Assembly: GCA_973895155.1 (NCBI GenBank)
Contig: OZ316894.1
Span: forward strand, 16,864,001 to 16,928,000
DNA from: Marsupella aquatica
Lineage: Eukaryota; Marchantiophyta
Direction of reading: 5' to 3'
Length of the DNA: 64,000 nt
Both the position numbers and the translations under genes were made by a program. The first letter of the stretch is position 1. Each line of letters starts with the position of its first letter. The notes below the pieces were generated by a model. That model was given only the letters and a program-made list of their open reading frames with translations. It did no database searches and was not told the DNA's origin. Shown here in pieces: positions 32,110 through 45,300 of this stretch.

Positions 32110-32840
32110 ATCTGCTCTCTCTCAACCGTAACAGAGTCCAACTGTTGAGAAATGTCGTTAAGATCAAGGCTTAGGATCCGAAGCTCTGTGTACACCTCGT
32201 TAATGCTTGGCCTTGAATGGGATTGGACGTCAAGAAATTTCATAACCAGCCTTCCTACGTTCTAGACTTACTGTAGGTCTCTTTCAGATTAGTGGGAGCG
32301 CAAAATTCACCGAACTAGTTCCTGAGGTACGCTCCAGCAAAACCACGCAGAAGCTATACACGTTCCTTTTTATCAGTCAACAGGTAGAACGTATAGTACT
32401 TAGAATCAATACAGCCAACGGTGCCCTGGACTACAACTGTTCTGACTTGAGTCGTGTGTGAATTCAGCAGGAACCGACTTCAAGATTCCATAATCTGTCA
32501 TTTTTAGTACTAAAGTCGTGGTCTAACAGTGTTGGCAGATTTCACAATTCCGTGAACTAATCAGAACCGTAATGGTCGAATGAAGGTCCCAATGAAGGGA
32601 GGCAAGTGCACTGACAGTTTGCATCGAAATGTTGAAGTCAAACGGGAGCCCCCAATTGTTCCTTGAAGATTGCTCTTGCAGCGCACCATTGGAAGCAGAT
32701 TGTGTCACTATTAGGGTGCGGAGAGACTACTAATTGTTCTTCCCCATTTCCGTTCAAGATTCGATTCGAAGATGTGCATGGCAATCTACAGTAGTTCTCC
32801 ATGCAGCAACCCCAAGAGCCTCCCGAGATCACGGTCACCC
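32110..32840 (-). pseudogene. Receptor-like kinase pseudogene (WAK-like kinase domain)
   Basis: Read on the minus strand in shifting frames, the sequence keeps the order of a wall-associated-kinase-like domain: LGCCMENYC (about 32800), ALASLHWDLHS (32590), HGIVKSAN in place of HRDVKSAN, TDYGILKSVPAEFTH (the DFG segment as DYG), VQGTVGCIDSKYY, LTDK, VYSFCVVLLERTSG, and a last helix SRPSINEVYTELRIL (about 32195). At least two frameshifts and several stops separate these, and the catalytic Asp of HRD has been lost, so it is dead. The extracellular and membrane parts are not seen. Family assignment is by motif order. Confidence 0.7.
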
Positions 32841-32900
32841 AACTTGAACAAGATACTCACCTGCTTTAAAGAGTTGTTCCTTCTCCTTTTCAGATCCCAA

Positions 32901-33027
32901 GCGCTTTCTTCACTTCATAGCCAAGTCCAAGTAAAAAATCTCGATCGAAAGCTAGCCTGATCCCTTGCGCTCTCTTCACTTCACAGCCAAGTCCAAGTAA
33001 ATAATCTCGATTGAAAGCTAGCCTACT
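32901..33027. repeat. Two-copy tandem repeat, period 66 bp
   Basis: The unit starting GCGCTTTCTTCACTTCA at 32901 recurs at 32967 as GCGCTCTCTTCACTTCA. Both continue CAAGTCCAAGTAAA, ATCTCGAT and GAAAGCTAGCCT. Confidence 0.85.
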
Positions 33028-36000
33028 GTCTAGAGTGAACCTCTAGACCAACCTTATTATTTAAAATATGGAAATTCATCAAATTTGCCACTTTCGGGAC
33101 AAAGGAGAAGAAAACAAACCTTTCAAATTAGGCTCTTGTTAACCCAGCACGAGGGCAGACCAAAGCGTAGGTCACGACTCACAACATCGTCTCCTTAGTC
33201 GTCATGATGCTGGCCTGCAGTTATGGTTACCGACGACGCGAGACTGTTTGATTTGGCAATTGGGCCAGGGGAGGCTCGGGAGGGGCAATCATGGTGTGGA
33301 GTCCATTCGGGGCAGGACGCAATTCTCTGTTGAGAGCAAAGAAAACATGGCAGATCACCGTAGTGATGGGCAGGTATGGCAGCCAAGCTGCTGCTGCGAA
33401 TCAAGTCCAATCATGCCATGCTCAGCGCCTACTCAGCTTTCTCATTTCCCCCAAGGCCCAAATCGCCCCTTAGCGTTTGCGAAACCATCTGGCACTAAGC
33501 ACATCTGGATTATCTGGAGCTCTGTAAGGTCTGGCTTTGTTTTTCTACTGAATCAAAGGTCGGGACCTCAAGGGCCAGAAATTGTGAGTACACAAATACT
33601 ACTGTCTTCCCTTGTTGGAATATGGTCAAAACAATAACTTTAGGCAAAAAAGACGTATTTAAACACAGCCCACAGCCCCATATTAACAGAGTACGTGCCC
33701 GAGAGCAGTGTTCGAAATTGACTTTGTGTTCAAAAATGTGCACAAGTGACTATAGGAGAAAGGTAACCGGGTTGCAACTACAATACGTTACTTAAAATCA
33801 TCCGACACATCCGCTCTTTCAACTTCCAAAATCCATCGTCCTTTGAGAAATGTAAGCTAATTTCAAAATCCTTCATTCTCGAAGAAGTGTGTGCTGTTTC
33901 CTAAATGTTAAGCAATTCGGAAGTATCGATATATTCTTCTGGTGTGTGACCTTTCAATGGACTTTCACATCAACCTCTGAGTGATGCCACGGCGTCTTGT
34001 CAAAGAAACCCATAGTGCCTACATGCATAATTAGGTCTGACGACTCACTTTCCATATATTCAATTTTCCATTGCCCTCAAGATCCAGGCACTCCAATAGA
34101 AACAAAGCAGTCTCACAAACATTCCAAACTGCATGAAGAAAGATTAAATAATAGAAACGAACAAATTGGCCACAATAAACCAAACAACTGTGAAAAGTGG
34201 ACGAATATGTTTTACTAAGTGATAATAGTACACTTAGTACGTATGGTTTGTCAGGTTTTGTTTTCTATGGGTTGGCTTGGTTTACTTAGTATATTTGATT
34301 TCTCCCCTTGTGTAATTTCAGTGGTTCAACTATTTAGCTACACATCCTTTGACCTGAGCAACTATTGTTGGGAAGTCAAAAAACCTAAACTTGAACACAC
34401 TCCTCTCTAATACACATAACTTCTATGCCTATCATTCCTACTTACACCCTACATGCATCTCACAATGCCAAAATTCAAGCACATTACCTTAAATTTGAAC
34501 ACAATCCCAAACACAGCGCCCTGGGCGCTATATTCGACTTCAAACTCGAACACAGTGCCCTGGGCGCTACATTCGAATAGAGGGCCCCTTGGTTCATTAT
34601 TCAAATATAGCGCCCAAGCCTTGTGTTCGGGGGAAGACAGTAGTTATACTAGCCTGATTACCGGTTGTTTGAACTGAAATAGAGATGAAGGCCCATGTCT
34701 TTGGGATTACACAAATACTATGAAATAGAGATGAAAGGCCCATGTACGTCTTTGGGATTACACAAATACTAATACTAGCGTGATTACTGGTTCTTTGAAC
34801 TTAAAAAGAAATGAAGACACCAAAAAAAACTTGCATAAGAAAGATAGTGTTGTTAATCTTTGCCTCCATCCCTTTTTTTTCACCCTCACTTTTATGTTGT
34901 CTTTATTGAGTCACTCTTAATTTTTTTTCTTTTGTTAATCTTTGTTCCCGTTCCTTTTTTGGGGTCCACTCTCACTTTTCAGTTGTGTCCTATTGAGAGT
35001 TACATTCTAGAGGCTTCCCTCTAGCCAGTAGCCCTTGAAAATAGCTTTGCGTTGGGCTTTATTAGTAAGATTGTAGTTGGGCCTGGCACTGTCCCAAAAC
35101 AGGAGAGGGTTTTGGGATATAATTGTCGCTCACTGATATGCTGGCATCTGTGAAGTTGAGGGGCTGCATTCTCCAAGACCTATACATGCAAGTTGGGCCT
35201 AAGTCCTTTCAGGCACGGCCGAGCTTTGAGATGCCCTATAAAGGGTTTCTGAGAATTGGTATATTGCCACCCATTTTGGCAAAATTACACACTTGCCACC
35301 TTTGTGGTTTAATTAGAGCTTTGAGACGCCCCATTACAGATTTCTGAGATTTAGTATATTCTTGCTCCTTTTAGGCAGAATTACAAACTTGCCACCTTTT
35401 TGGTTTGATTAGTAGATTGTCACTCGTTTTGCTTACAATTTAAGTTAGCCAAGTACAATTAACCTGAGATAATCCATGGGCTGAGGTTGCATGATCCGTC
35501 TACACTGATTTAAGATTAACTTACACTTCTTTTTTCTGACTGGTTCAGGGCTTGCTCTCTGGTTTATTCCCATAGCACAAGTTTGCAGCATGGTAGTTGA
35601 GGACGAGGTGGATAGTGCATGGAGGCTTATATGGCAAGCTTATGCTAAACTGTTGTGGTCTGTAGTGACCTTTTTTTTAGAGTCTCTTTGGGCCCCAAAG
35701 TCAGTTTCAGAAATATTCTACGCATTAGAAATCTTACACCACAAAATTATTTTGCCAGTCATATCCAATATTTGAATAATAGTCTATTTTTGTGCAAACT
35801 GGGATGGCACTTGTGTTGTACTAATAGTAGTGAGTAGACAAACATAGTCTAATTTTCATAATTTTCAAGTACCAAAGAAATTATTGCCTATACCTTAATT
35901 TGCAAGTACGTCATGAATGATAAAATTTGATCATGAATGAATTTAATATAAATAGGTTGGCCTGAGCTTATCCTCACTGCACTGGGTGCATATACAAAGG

Positions 36001-36100
36001 AAATTGCTGTAATTTCAGGGACTGCTGTAATATTTAATATTCAGGGACTAGATGGGTGACCTGCACTTATTCATGGTTAATAAGAAGAAGTTGTAATATT
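33028..36100. other. Intergenic, repeat-rich, no gene recognised
   Basis: It contains a duplicated unit of about 60 bp at 34680-34790 (AGATGAA-GGCCCATGT then CTTTGGGATTACACAAATAC) and a duplication of about 110 bp at 35220-35420 (GAGCTTTGAGA-GCCC, ACTTGCCACCTTT). I see no coding motif. Confidence 0.55.
34496..34632. repeat. Inverted-repeat cluster around GCCCTGGGCGC
   Basis: Two direct copies (near 34514-34536 and 34548-34577) of a unit reading GAACACAG-GCCCTGGGCGCTA-ATTCGA are followed, at 34600-34630, by an inverted copy whose reverse complement reads CGAACACAAGGCTTGGGCGC. The layout is MITE-like. Confidence 0.65.
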
Positions 36101-36345
36101 AAGGGACTACTGTACATGGTTGGCCCGCACCTATCCTCACTGCACCGGGTGCATGTACAAAGGAAATTGTTCTAATATGGAGGGACTACATGGGTTGACC
36201 TGCACATATCCTGACTGCACTTATCCACGGTTCGATGTAATATTGGACGACTACTGTACACGGTTGGCCTGCAATTATTGGGGGACTACACGGTTGGCCT
36301 GCACTTATCCTGACTGCACTTATGCACTTATCCACGGTTCACTAT
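35955..36345. repeat. Degenerate tandem repeat
   Basis: Units built on GGTTGGCCTGCACTTATCC, TGACTGCAC, and GGGACTACTGTACA recur five or six times, with one longer unit duplicated (ACTGGGTGCATATACAAAGG and ACCGGGTGCATGTACAAAGG). It is non-coding. Confidence 0.75.
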
Positions 36346-38100
36346 AATAATACGATGCAGAATGTGGGAAAACGCCAACGGCCAATCCAACTGTGGACGG
36401 TGGGAGGGAGGGAGGCTTTAATAACTGCTCGAAGCAGTGCAATGATTCGAGTGGAGTCAGTGCGGTGATCCGATCCAAATATCCAATGCAGACCTTTGGA
36501 TTCTGGTCTGGTCAAATTCGCAACAGGGTGCGTGACATAATTGCGCTTAACTGCCAGAGCGCCAGGAATTTGCTCTCCCAACCGCTGCACTACTACAGTA
36601 CCGCTCTCGTTACAGTACCGGCACAGACAGTACTGAGTCCGAGAAAACGTGGAAAATATAACACCGCAGGTGACAACTTTACCCATCTTTGCCCAATTCA
36701 TTCGACCCCTCTAGAGCTATGAACGTTGTTGAACTGTCGAAGGTGACAGACAGAATGATGGACAGACTCCTACAGAGGCAGTGTAGGGTGTTTTGATGAA
36801 GCAGGTGGGTCGATCCAATCGTCAACTGTACAGCATGCCACGAATTGGCACTCTAATTTCCCTCGAGCGTCTCTCCCGGTTGAGTACAGAGAACGGTAGA
36901 GAAGGGAGAACCTGTAGTTGTCTTTCCGAAGTGCTACGTGGAGTTCTGCAAGGATGTTCTCAGTGGGTGCCATTTACGATCCACCGAAATCGAGCAAAAG
37001 CCTATGCAAATTCTCGAGAAAATGGAGAAGGGGTCGTTCTTGTCCATAGCTGCGGACCATGGCAGGTGAATTGCTACTTTTCAAATAGCCGAGGTGTTGC
37101 ACGATTCTGTAAGCAGAGAGGCTCGTCTGCAGAAAAATGGCAGCGAGGATGTACGAGGAAACAGTGCGTCAAGCAATAAATCGCGAGAGACACACTAAAG
37201 CAACGACCGACCTGATACAGTCTGGCTTGAGAACAGACGCTGGCCTGTCATGTTGCTCGTTGTTCACTGCGGTTTTGCAAGCTTTACTTGTCCAGCTTTG
37301 AGTCTAAATAAGTGTAAATGATGACGGCCATTAGGTATAACTGACGACTGCAAGCTAATCATTCTCACTGCAACCACTACGGTCCGTTGGCCCCAACGAC
37401 CATTCACAAGTCTAGAATCATGTCACCTATGACCTGCTTTTTACCCATCCAGTCTAATAAGCATGAGAAATTACTCGTCCATCAGTTCAGGCTACTGCAG
37501 GCCTCCACTCGGACGTAGAGTCTACTCAAGATTTCATTCCTGCAAGAGTTCACCGACATCTTTTCGCAACAGTGCAACCTCAAAAAGTCATTGGCACAGT
37601 GGAAGTCAACCAGTCAAAGCTACTTTACAACACCCCTAGCTCGAGAGAACCCTTCGCTGAAAACCTCTCGAACCATACTCTCACGCCAGGATCTCCCCAA
37701 GAAGCCGTTTAAAGTCTACCAATTAGGCTTCAGTGTTCCAATCGGGCGAATTAAAATCAACCTGTGCTTCTTCTCAAATGGCTTGAACTCAAAAGAAGAC
37801 AGCACTTCACTTTCCTTTGTAATTTAGCTCAGCATTAAGTTCTGGCAAAACCTCGAAGGGCGGGAACCTCTTTAGCTTAACATTAAGGTATCACTGCTGT
37901 TTCATTGGAGACTGTTGCCCTACCACGATCGTCTCCTACTAGACTGTGAGATGGTAAACATAAGTCAAAAGATCAAATGAGTTCTTGTGCACAAAAGAGG
38001 TTGGATCAGTATCGACGCTTTCGACAGTTCAAAAGTAACGGTCGAAAATCTCTCACGGGCACTTGACGAGCGCTTCAATAATAAGACATGCCACCCCCGT
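36346..38100. other. Intergenic, no gene recognised
   Basis: A minus-strand frame at 36973-36770 begins with an ATG (MAPTENILAELHVALRKDNY) and could be a first exon, but I cannot place it in a family or find a partner exon. Nothing else is supported. Confidence 0.45.
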
Positions 38101-38102
38101 CG

Positions 38103-38401
38103 GGATCCCCTGCTGGTAATCACACATCAAAATGTGGCTGCATTCATTGATCGAAAGTAAAAAACTGGGATTATCACGGTATGCAGGGGTGTCGTACATA
38201 GTATATGTCATATTGGATCCCCTGCTGGTAATCACACATCAAAATGTGGTTGCATTCATTGATTGAAAGTAAAAAACTGGGATTGGATCCCCTGCTGGTA
38301 ATCACACATCAAAATGTGGTTGCATTCATTGATTGAAAGTAAAAAACTGGGATTATCACGGTATGCAGGGGTGTCGTACATAGTATATGTCATATTTTGA
38401 T
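38103..38401. repeat. 2.5-copy tandem repeat with BamHI-like starts
   Basis: The unit GGATCCCCTGCTGGTAATCA, continuing CACATCAAAATGTGG, starts at 38103, 38215 and 38285. The first and third copies extend through TTATCACGGTATGCAGGGGT to GTACATAGTATATGTCATATT. The middle copy is shortened, so the array looks like unequal exchange. Confidence 0.85.
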
Positions 38402-39982
38402 GTGCAGGTACCCGTCGGGATTGTGTGTGACGACGATTTTCCTCTCAGTAAGAAAAGCGTGGTGGATACTAAGGTTACTTGAGCAGACAAAATTGTAAAG
38501 GTGAAGAATGTTTCTGACCTTTATTAGATATCCGGCGCAATATAATATGGCACTTGAGTGGTAGCCCCAAGTCTATTAAGATCCCCACATGAGAATCTAT
38601 TCAATTCTGATGCGCTTCGTCCTGTCCAAATAATGGCTTCGATGATTTATTCAACAATTCATCCTTGTCGAATTATTTCGCTCTCTCCCTTTGGATGAAT
38701 CATGTTTAGACTAGTGCAGGATCAGTAGTGCGTTATGTTGGGAGGGTAGACCTCAATGAACAAAAACTCCCTGGATATGTTTCAGGAGCTTTGACGAAAG
38801 CTATCCTAAATTTCATAAGGCAGTTGTGCATTTCAGACGTCAGATAGTCACAAACTCATCTGAGAATAAAATTCAATTTCCACTTGGGGAAAGGGTGGGG
38901 AAAGGGGGGGGGGCTTGCGCGGGACGGCAATGCGGATTCTCAGGTGTCTCAAGACCTCGAAGGGGCTTCACTGTTTTGCCCAAGAGCTTTCTTTCCTGTA
39001 GAGTGCCCTGCATGGCCATCGAAACAGGGGAGAGATAATGTGCTTGAGAAATGAAATCAATGAAGAATAAAGTACACGCTATCAGACTAGCAGATGAATC
39101 TACTTTCAGGGAGTCTGACGGCTTTGTTACAGTACCATCCCAATCCCGCTCGTATGCCCAGTGTAATCGGGGTAACCAACGATCGAGGCGAGTCTGCGGT
39201 ACAAATAAAATGGTTGGACTCCGGGTGTACCCAACCATCGCACATAGGTTAAGATCAGTTGAACAGCTACTGTTACGGCATTAGAGAACACTAGTACTCC
39301 GCAAATTGCAGCCTTGCTTGCCGCTGCGCCGCTCAGAGGAACTGGAAATATAAGGAGACAAAAACCTCTACAAAACCCTCGCTTTAAAAATCTGCAGCAG
39401 CAGGAAACGTCGATACATAGAAGGCGGTAAGAAAGCCACATCCACTCTTAAACAGTAGAGTCGCACTTTACAGAAAGTTTACGGAATTGTACACTGAAAG
39501 AATGGAAGGTTTCCAATTTACAGGTGGTGAGTGTCTTCGACTACGCCACATCCAGATTTCCTCCGTGGTTCTTATTGAATGGCCACTTAAAATAGTGCAA
39601 TGCTCTTCTATCTGTCATCTTATGTCCCAGCTGACTTAAAACTTTTTACCGAGGGGATAAATTAGTAGGAAAGAGAGGCATTGGACGAAACGCTTCAGAA
39701 GAGAGGCAGGCTATATGCACAGATACAGTTTCCTACCTACATTGAACACTTGATCTAACCTACACATGGGGGTACGACGTTTCCCATCAATCCTTCCTCG
39801 CCCTCAGTCAGATGAAAAGCGGCATTGAGTTCGGCATGCCAATCTTGGGAGCATGTCTTAGATTTCATTGGAGAGAGAAATCTGGACCAGCGCACGCATA
39901 ATGTACACATTTCGGGGCATTTACACGGCGCGATTGACCGGACTGGAATGGAGTCTTCAGTTCTTATCTCATCTCTGGCGGC
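38402..39982. other. 3' flank of the MYB gene, no gene recognised
   Basis: The part nearest 39982 is the likely MYB 3' UTR. A run of G lies at 38905-38912. No coding family is recognised. Confidence 0.5.
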
Positions 39983-41437
39983 TCACCCCGCTTTCCTTGG
40001 TACCGACGGAGTAAGTCCGCCCAAGAAATCGTGGTGAGAGGCCAGAGATGTGTACTCGGAGCCGATGCCATTGAATGACGGCACACAGGCGCTGGCTTGC
40101 ACCGCTGCCATGTACTTTTGGACTTCCTTGGCCACCATCTCCCTCATCATCGCTAACAATCCAGCGTTCACGGCAGCGTCCAGACCGAATCCCGTAGCTA
40201 CTAGCATACCCCCTCCTGCCTGCTGACTTGCAATGGGTGCCGGAAGTGGTCCTGCCGGATTCTGGAGCGCCTGCGCCACGGCTGCTTGCACTACCGCAGA
40301 CATCAAGTCCGTAGGAACAATCGGGGAGGGCCCAAGGGTTATTCCACAATCCGGAGGCATTCCAAAACCATTCTGTTGCTTTGGTTGGTTTTCGCCGGGA
40401 GGAGTTGACTGCTCCCAAGTGACGCCACTGAAATTCGCTGGCGATTCACTAGGATTCCTCTCAACGAGTTGATGTTGGTGTTGGTGCTGATGAGAGTGTT
40501 GATGCTGTGGAGGACGAGGAGATTGTCCGACCGACTGAGCATGAATCGGATTTAGCCTTGCAGAACAAGAAATGGAAGAACCCCGAGGCGAGCACTCAGT
40601 TTCGATCCTCGAACTGCTGCCAGGCATGGACAGACTAAGCGATGTCGGGGGATCCATGCTGGTGGAGCTTGAAGCTTCCTGCGGTGACTGCTGTTTGTTG
40701 CTGGCGACGTTCCCGGAGGCGGAGGGACTAAAACAAGTGAAGGCGGAAGGGCGAGGCACAGGCCTAAACACATGGGGGGTCAGGACAGTCGTGGGATCGC
40801 TGTGCTCGGAGCCAGAAGGAGAGCTCGGAGAAAAATTGAGCTTCCTCACTTGAGCGCACTGCGTTGCAAGAGGACTGCCACATATGGAGCCGGAGTCCAG
40901 AAAAGAGCCACTATCATTGGAATGCTGCTGAACCAGACCTGAGCTTTCCATGTCGACGATGCTGCTACTACGTTTCCTGGTGTCCAGGCTGCTCGCGAGA
41001 TCATCTTCGTCACGGAGAATCCTACATGCATAACCCCCGTCCTCGTCCACCCTCGACCTCTCTGCGAGATACCGCCGACGAAGAGTCGAATTCCAGTGGT
41101 TCTTGATCGCATTATCAGTGCGCCCAGGCAGCAGACGAGCAATTGTGGCCCACTTATTCCCGTGGTGTGCATGAGCCTGGATAATGGCTGCATCTTCTGC
41201 TGTAGTGAAGGGCCGGTGCTGCACCTGAGGGCTCAATTGGTTGCACCAGCGTAGGCGGCACGATTTCCCAGACCGACCTGGGATGCCCTTGCTGATAAGC
41301 GACCAGTTGCGAGCGCCATACTTCTCAACCAGCCTCTGCAGAGCTGCATCCTCCTCAGGGCTCCATGGTCCCTTAATACGCTCATTGTCTTGAGACCTGC
41401 ACCTGAAGTCCAGGGTCGTCGAGGGCGATACAGCCAT
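39983..41437 (-). CDS. R2R3-MYB transcription factor, MYB44/70/73/77-like (subgroup 22)
   Basis: The intronless gene gives 484 residues from the ATG at 41437 ([11 protein letters not shown]). The frame is open further upstream but has no ATG there. R2 spans about residues 20-70 with Trp at 25, 45 and 64. R3 spans about 71-121 with Phe at the first position (77) and Trp at 96 and 115, ending [27 protein letters not shown] and [20 protein letters not shown] are typical of subgroup 22. Past the DNA-binding domain are the conserved [16 protein letters not shown] block, an EAR-like repressor motif (TSLSLSMPG), a His/Gln run and a C-terminal helix ([17 protein letters not shown]). In flowering plants this group acts in auxin, ABA and stress responses in the nucleus. 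The protein is longer than flowering-plant members (roughly 300-350), mostly in the Ser/Pro-rich middle. It appears intact. Confidence 0.93.
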   Translation of the reverse strand: MAVSPSTTLDFRCRSQDNERIKGPWSPEEDAALQRLVEKYGARNWSLISKGIPGRSGKSCRLRWCNQLSPQVQHRPFTTAEDAAIIQAHAHHGNKWATIARLLPGRTDNAIKNHWNSTLRRRYLAERSRVDEDGGYACRILRDEDDLASSLDTRKRSSSIVDMESSGLVQQHSNDSGSFLDSGSICGSPLATQCAQVRKLNFSPSSPSGSEHSDPTTVLTPHVFRPVPRPSAFTCFSPSASGNVASNKQQSPQEASSSTSMDPPTSLSLSMPGSSSRIETECSPRGSSISCSARLNPIHAQSVGQSPRPPQHQHSHQHQHQHQLVERNPSESPANFSGVTWEQSTPPGENQPKQQNGFGMPPDCGITLGPSPIVPTDLMSAVVQAAVAQALQNPAGPLPAPIASQQAGGGMLVATGFGLDAAVNAGLLAMMREMVAKEVQKYMAAVQASACVPSFNGIGSEYTSLASHHDFLGGLTPSVPRKAG

Positions 41438-42350
41438 ACTTGATTGAGCTACCTGCCCTCTAATTAAAGACGACGCCAACAAGTCCGACGCGAATAACAA
41501 CAGTTCCTTTCTTCTACCTCCACAATCGAATCCAAACCTCCCTCCTCCTCTTCCTCTCTCGTCCTCACCCCCCACGGTCTCTACAGCAACGGGCAACGAG
41601 GCCAGTCATGGCCATAAACTTGTGCGCCGAATTTGCACCCCATAATCCGGACTGCATCTATCCCGCACAACGACACCGAATTGCTCGTCGCTTCGTCTAA
41701 ATTCTCAGCACCACAGTACTCGAGCTTACCAGCTCCAATTTTTATCACAATGAACCCACAAACCCACAAACAATGTTCAACGTCAACAGAGCCCCCCGTA
41801 AGTCCTAGTCGAGTGCCGAAGCACGAACTGCACAATCAAACTCTTTCAGGTCGATTGACAACGAGAAGACGTTACTTTCTCTTGGTTCTGAACGGGAAGA
41901 AGCGCGCAGAGAGTCGTAAAGAAGGGGAGCGAGGGAAGTCCTCACAGTAGAGTGCTTTCCTTTGTTCCTCACACAGACAACCGAAACACAGAGAGAGAGA
42001 GAGAGAAGTCGTGAGGCGTCCTGAGAGAGAGAGGAGCCTTTGCCTACCTACCTAATGTCCAGGGGATCGATCCCAAATGACTAGATGAAGGGGAGGAGGG
42101 GAAAGAAAAGGCCTCAAGAGGACGGGAGGGAGGTGGGTCGGGGAGCACACAGAGAATGTAGAGACATAGGAGGGAGGAGGAAAAGGATAGACTCTCGTCG
42201 GCATGGCGGCGCCCTACACTCTTGCCTCCTCCATTCCCTCTTTGTCCATTCCCTCTTTGTCTCTCTCGCTCTCTCACTCCCTCCCTCCCCCTCTCTCTCG
42301 ATCCAAGCCCCACTTTCGACGTCGTCAAAGCTAAATTCCGGCAGCCGCAA
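41438..42350 (-). promoter_or_regulatory. MYB upstream region and CT-rich leader
   Basis: Read on the minus strand, the region has two CT-rich tracts, at about 42230-42300 and 41985-42035 (GA runs on the plus strand at 41990-42005). Such tracts are common in plant 5' leaders. The open frames on both strands are low-complexity Arg/Gly/Ser-rich translations of these tracts. I could not fix the transcription start. Confidence 0.4.
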
Positions 42351-45300
42351 TCATAACAGAGAACGCATTTCCGACAGTCTCGCCGTCAACTCTTCCCGGC
42401 GACACACGCGATTTCGAATTCTCATTATCAGGCAGCACCGTGAAATACCGTATGCCGTCAGTCGCGTCGTGAGCAAACCGACTGCAGTCGTCTGCTACCG
42501 TGACTTCCGTACCGTATGGTTTGTCCGTACGGGACTGTATCCATCGGACAGCGAGCATGTATCCATCCATCCAACCATGTATGTACATTGATGTGAACGT
42601 ATCATAAATTGTGTCATACTCATACATGCGTTCACCCCTCCGGTACCCAACATCGACACTTTTTCCGATATGTACGGACGTACACACACATGAAAGGGAT
42701 GTTTACTTTTTGGCATTAATTAGTTCATTGGAATGGTAACAAACTGTTCCAGACGCATTTTTTAAAGGGGCAGAGAATTCACGGGGACAAGAGTGGGGCT
42801 GAATTTGTGCCGTGTCGATCGGATGGTTCACAAAATTAGATAAGCTCCCGGGATAGGAAATCAATGGCTTTTTTATTTCTCAGTTTTCCGACGAAACTGA
42901 CTAGGTTTTCTCTTGGCTTTAGTTAGATGAAATGATAGAGACTCTACAGGCGCAACTTTTATAGCGAAAATAACTGCCATGTCAATCAGACTGCTCTTAA
43001 TATTAAACAAGCTTCACAGGAAAGCAAATCCATGGTCTTGTGCTTTCTTTATTTTGGAAAGAAATTGACAAGGCTTAGATCTCTATCCAAACCTTTGAAC
43101 CCTGTTGGTATATCAAAATTCAATGTGTATGAAAGTCAAGTTTTCCTACTCCACACATGCCGCATATTTCACTAGATCCCATGTAAACCGTAAGGCTTCC
43201 CATCTGAGAAAAAGGCGTTCTAAGATGAAGGGTCCCATTGAGCTTACATTTCCTTATATTTGACTTGCTAAAAAAAAATGCCTTTGCAATGGGCTCTTTC
43301 ACTCCCTTCTCGTCATAGGACCCTCATAGTAAGGCCCCAATGTACTTAATCTAACTGTTTTTTCTGGCAACCAGATGACCACGAAGGTATGGGTAGAAAG
43401 CAAGCTAAGACACTTTTGGAACATAACATTTTGTAAGGGCCAATGCTTTTCGTGGGAACCCCTCCTGCAATTACCACTGCGGTATGGGTAGAAAGTAAGT
43501 GGGAGCAATTTTTAGATGCGAAGGGATAGTACGATGGTGTGGAATGGTATGGGATGATGCCCTGACAGAATGGGTACCGTGTGACCCATGCACCATTCAT
43601 GCATGTCAACGACCGTTCGCGACAGGGTCCCCAACCTGCCACGCCACTTTTTACCTGGTATTTGAGTAATAATAATTAATGGCTGAAACGGGAATTTCCC
43701 GAAGGTGGGATAGGAAGCAAAACGGTTGAGCATGGCGTGCAGGCCGTGCAACATACACCACTGCTCATACCAAACCTTTTTCCTCGTCTCAAGCTATTCC
43801 AACAGGGTGTCTCATATTGTAACGAGAGACATACTAATGGACCCTAAATTGAGAAGTGTTACTTAATGGACCTTATGAGGCCCCATGAGATTTTACCTTA
43901 TGAGGCCCCATGAGATTTTGGGATTGTAACCAGAGAGATACTACATGGACCCCTAAATTGAGAAGTGTTACTTATTGGACGCTATGATGCCCCATGAGAT
44001 TTTAGGAACCTTGATTTAAGGTCTATCAAGGGTATGGATCACTCACGGATCCATCAAGTAAAGCTTTTCATTTTGGGGGTACATCAAGAATATCTCTTCA
44101 CTTTAACAGATGGGGAGTTTTTGTCAGGCTGAGCGTTTGTGGTGCGAGCTATAGACTCAAAGTGTGCTTTACACCAAGTTGGCAACAAACTTTTCCCCCG
44201 GGGCTCTTTTGCTAACATCAGGCCGCAGATCTCCCATTTACCTCTAGAGCTTCTATGTCACCTCTCAAAGCTCCTTCCCCCTGCCTTACTTATGCCCAAA
44301 GAGCAAGAACAAGGCCTGTAGTTTTGGCCTTGTTTTATGGCATTCCTTCCTTCTTGGTCAGCCACTACCCAGAATGCAGCAGCCACAGTTGCGATATGCC
44401 CAGGTCTCTTTAATCACAGCATTTTGTATTTCCAAATTTACAAAATTTTGGATTTGCATCTAAAGTTACCAGAAAATGGTTAGGGTTATATTATTGGTTA
44501 AGTGTCACTTGAGCTTGCAGAATTTTCTTATGGTAACCAAATATTAGGGCGTGTCAAAGCACAGTTGTACCTGAGTTATAGTTCAGGACATAAGACGCAC
44601 TTACAACCAGGACAACTGAGTTATAGTTCAGGACATAAGACACACTTACAACCAGGACAAAATCATTATAAGGGTTACCAAGATATGTACCCCATAAAGG
44701 TGATACCTCCCAAAAATTAAGCCGTAACTAAAGTGTTACGGGAGAACTTTGACATGTCATATTAGCTCCCAGCTCCCACAACTTTTATAAAGCTCACTAT
44801 AAATTTGCCACTTTAGCTCACTTTTAGCAAACTTTAATAAGCTCACTTATAAATTTGCCATTTAGCAAAAATATAGCAGGCCTGTTTGCAAGTCCTAAAA
44901 TGTTTGCAAGAAGTGCAAACTCTGTATAAAAGGGGAAGAAGATGATACCTTGCAGTTATCCAGGTTTTGCACTTGTGGATTTTGCACTTAGAGAGAGCTG
45001 GCTGACCGTTCCGCGGGGTCCCCTTTCGATGGGGGAAAAAGAGGATTCGACCGATTCAATCCCACTGATTTGAAATAAAATAAAGAGATTTGGGGGGACG
45101 TTTCTGAGAAAGTTACTTAAAAAACCCTGCTGCATGGAATGATGCTGTGCCACAGCATAAAACGAAAAAGCCAGACGAGGGAGTCAAATAGACTCTAGCC
45201 AGCTGCCCGGGTCCAGAAGTTGTTCTGACCGTTCGCCGCACAGTGCTCCTCCAAGCCGCCCTTATTTTAGCGATCCAGCACGCTGCCCTCTGCCCCAGTC

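Noticed and set aside
37900-38420. CRISPR-like spaced repeats
   Set aside because: The 38103-38401 units are long, of unequal length and contiguous without unique spacers, in a plant nuclear context.
42044-42720. Arg/Ser-rich frames on both strands upstream of the MYB gene
   Set aside because: They derive from GA/CT tracts and overlap in several phases; more likely 5' leader and promoter DNA.
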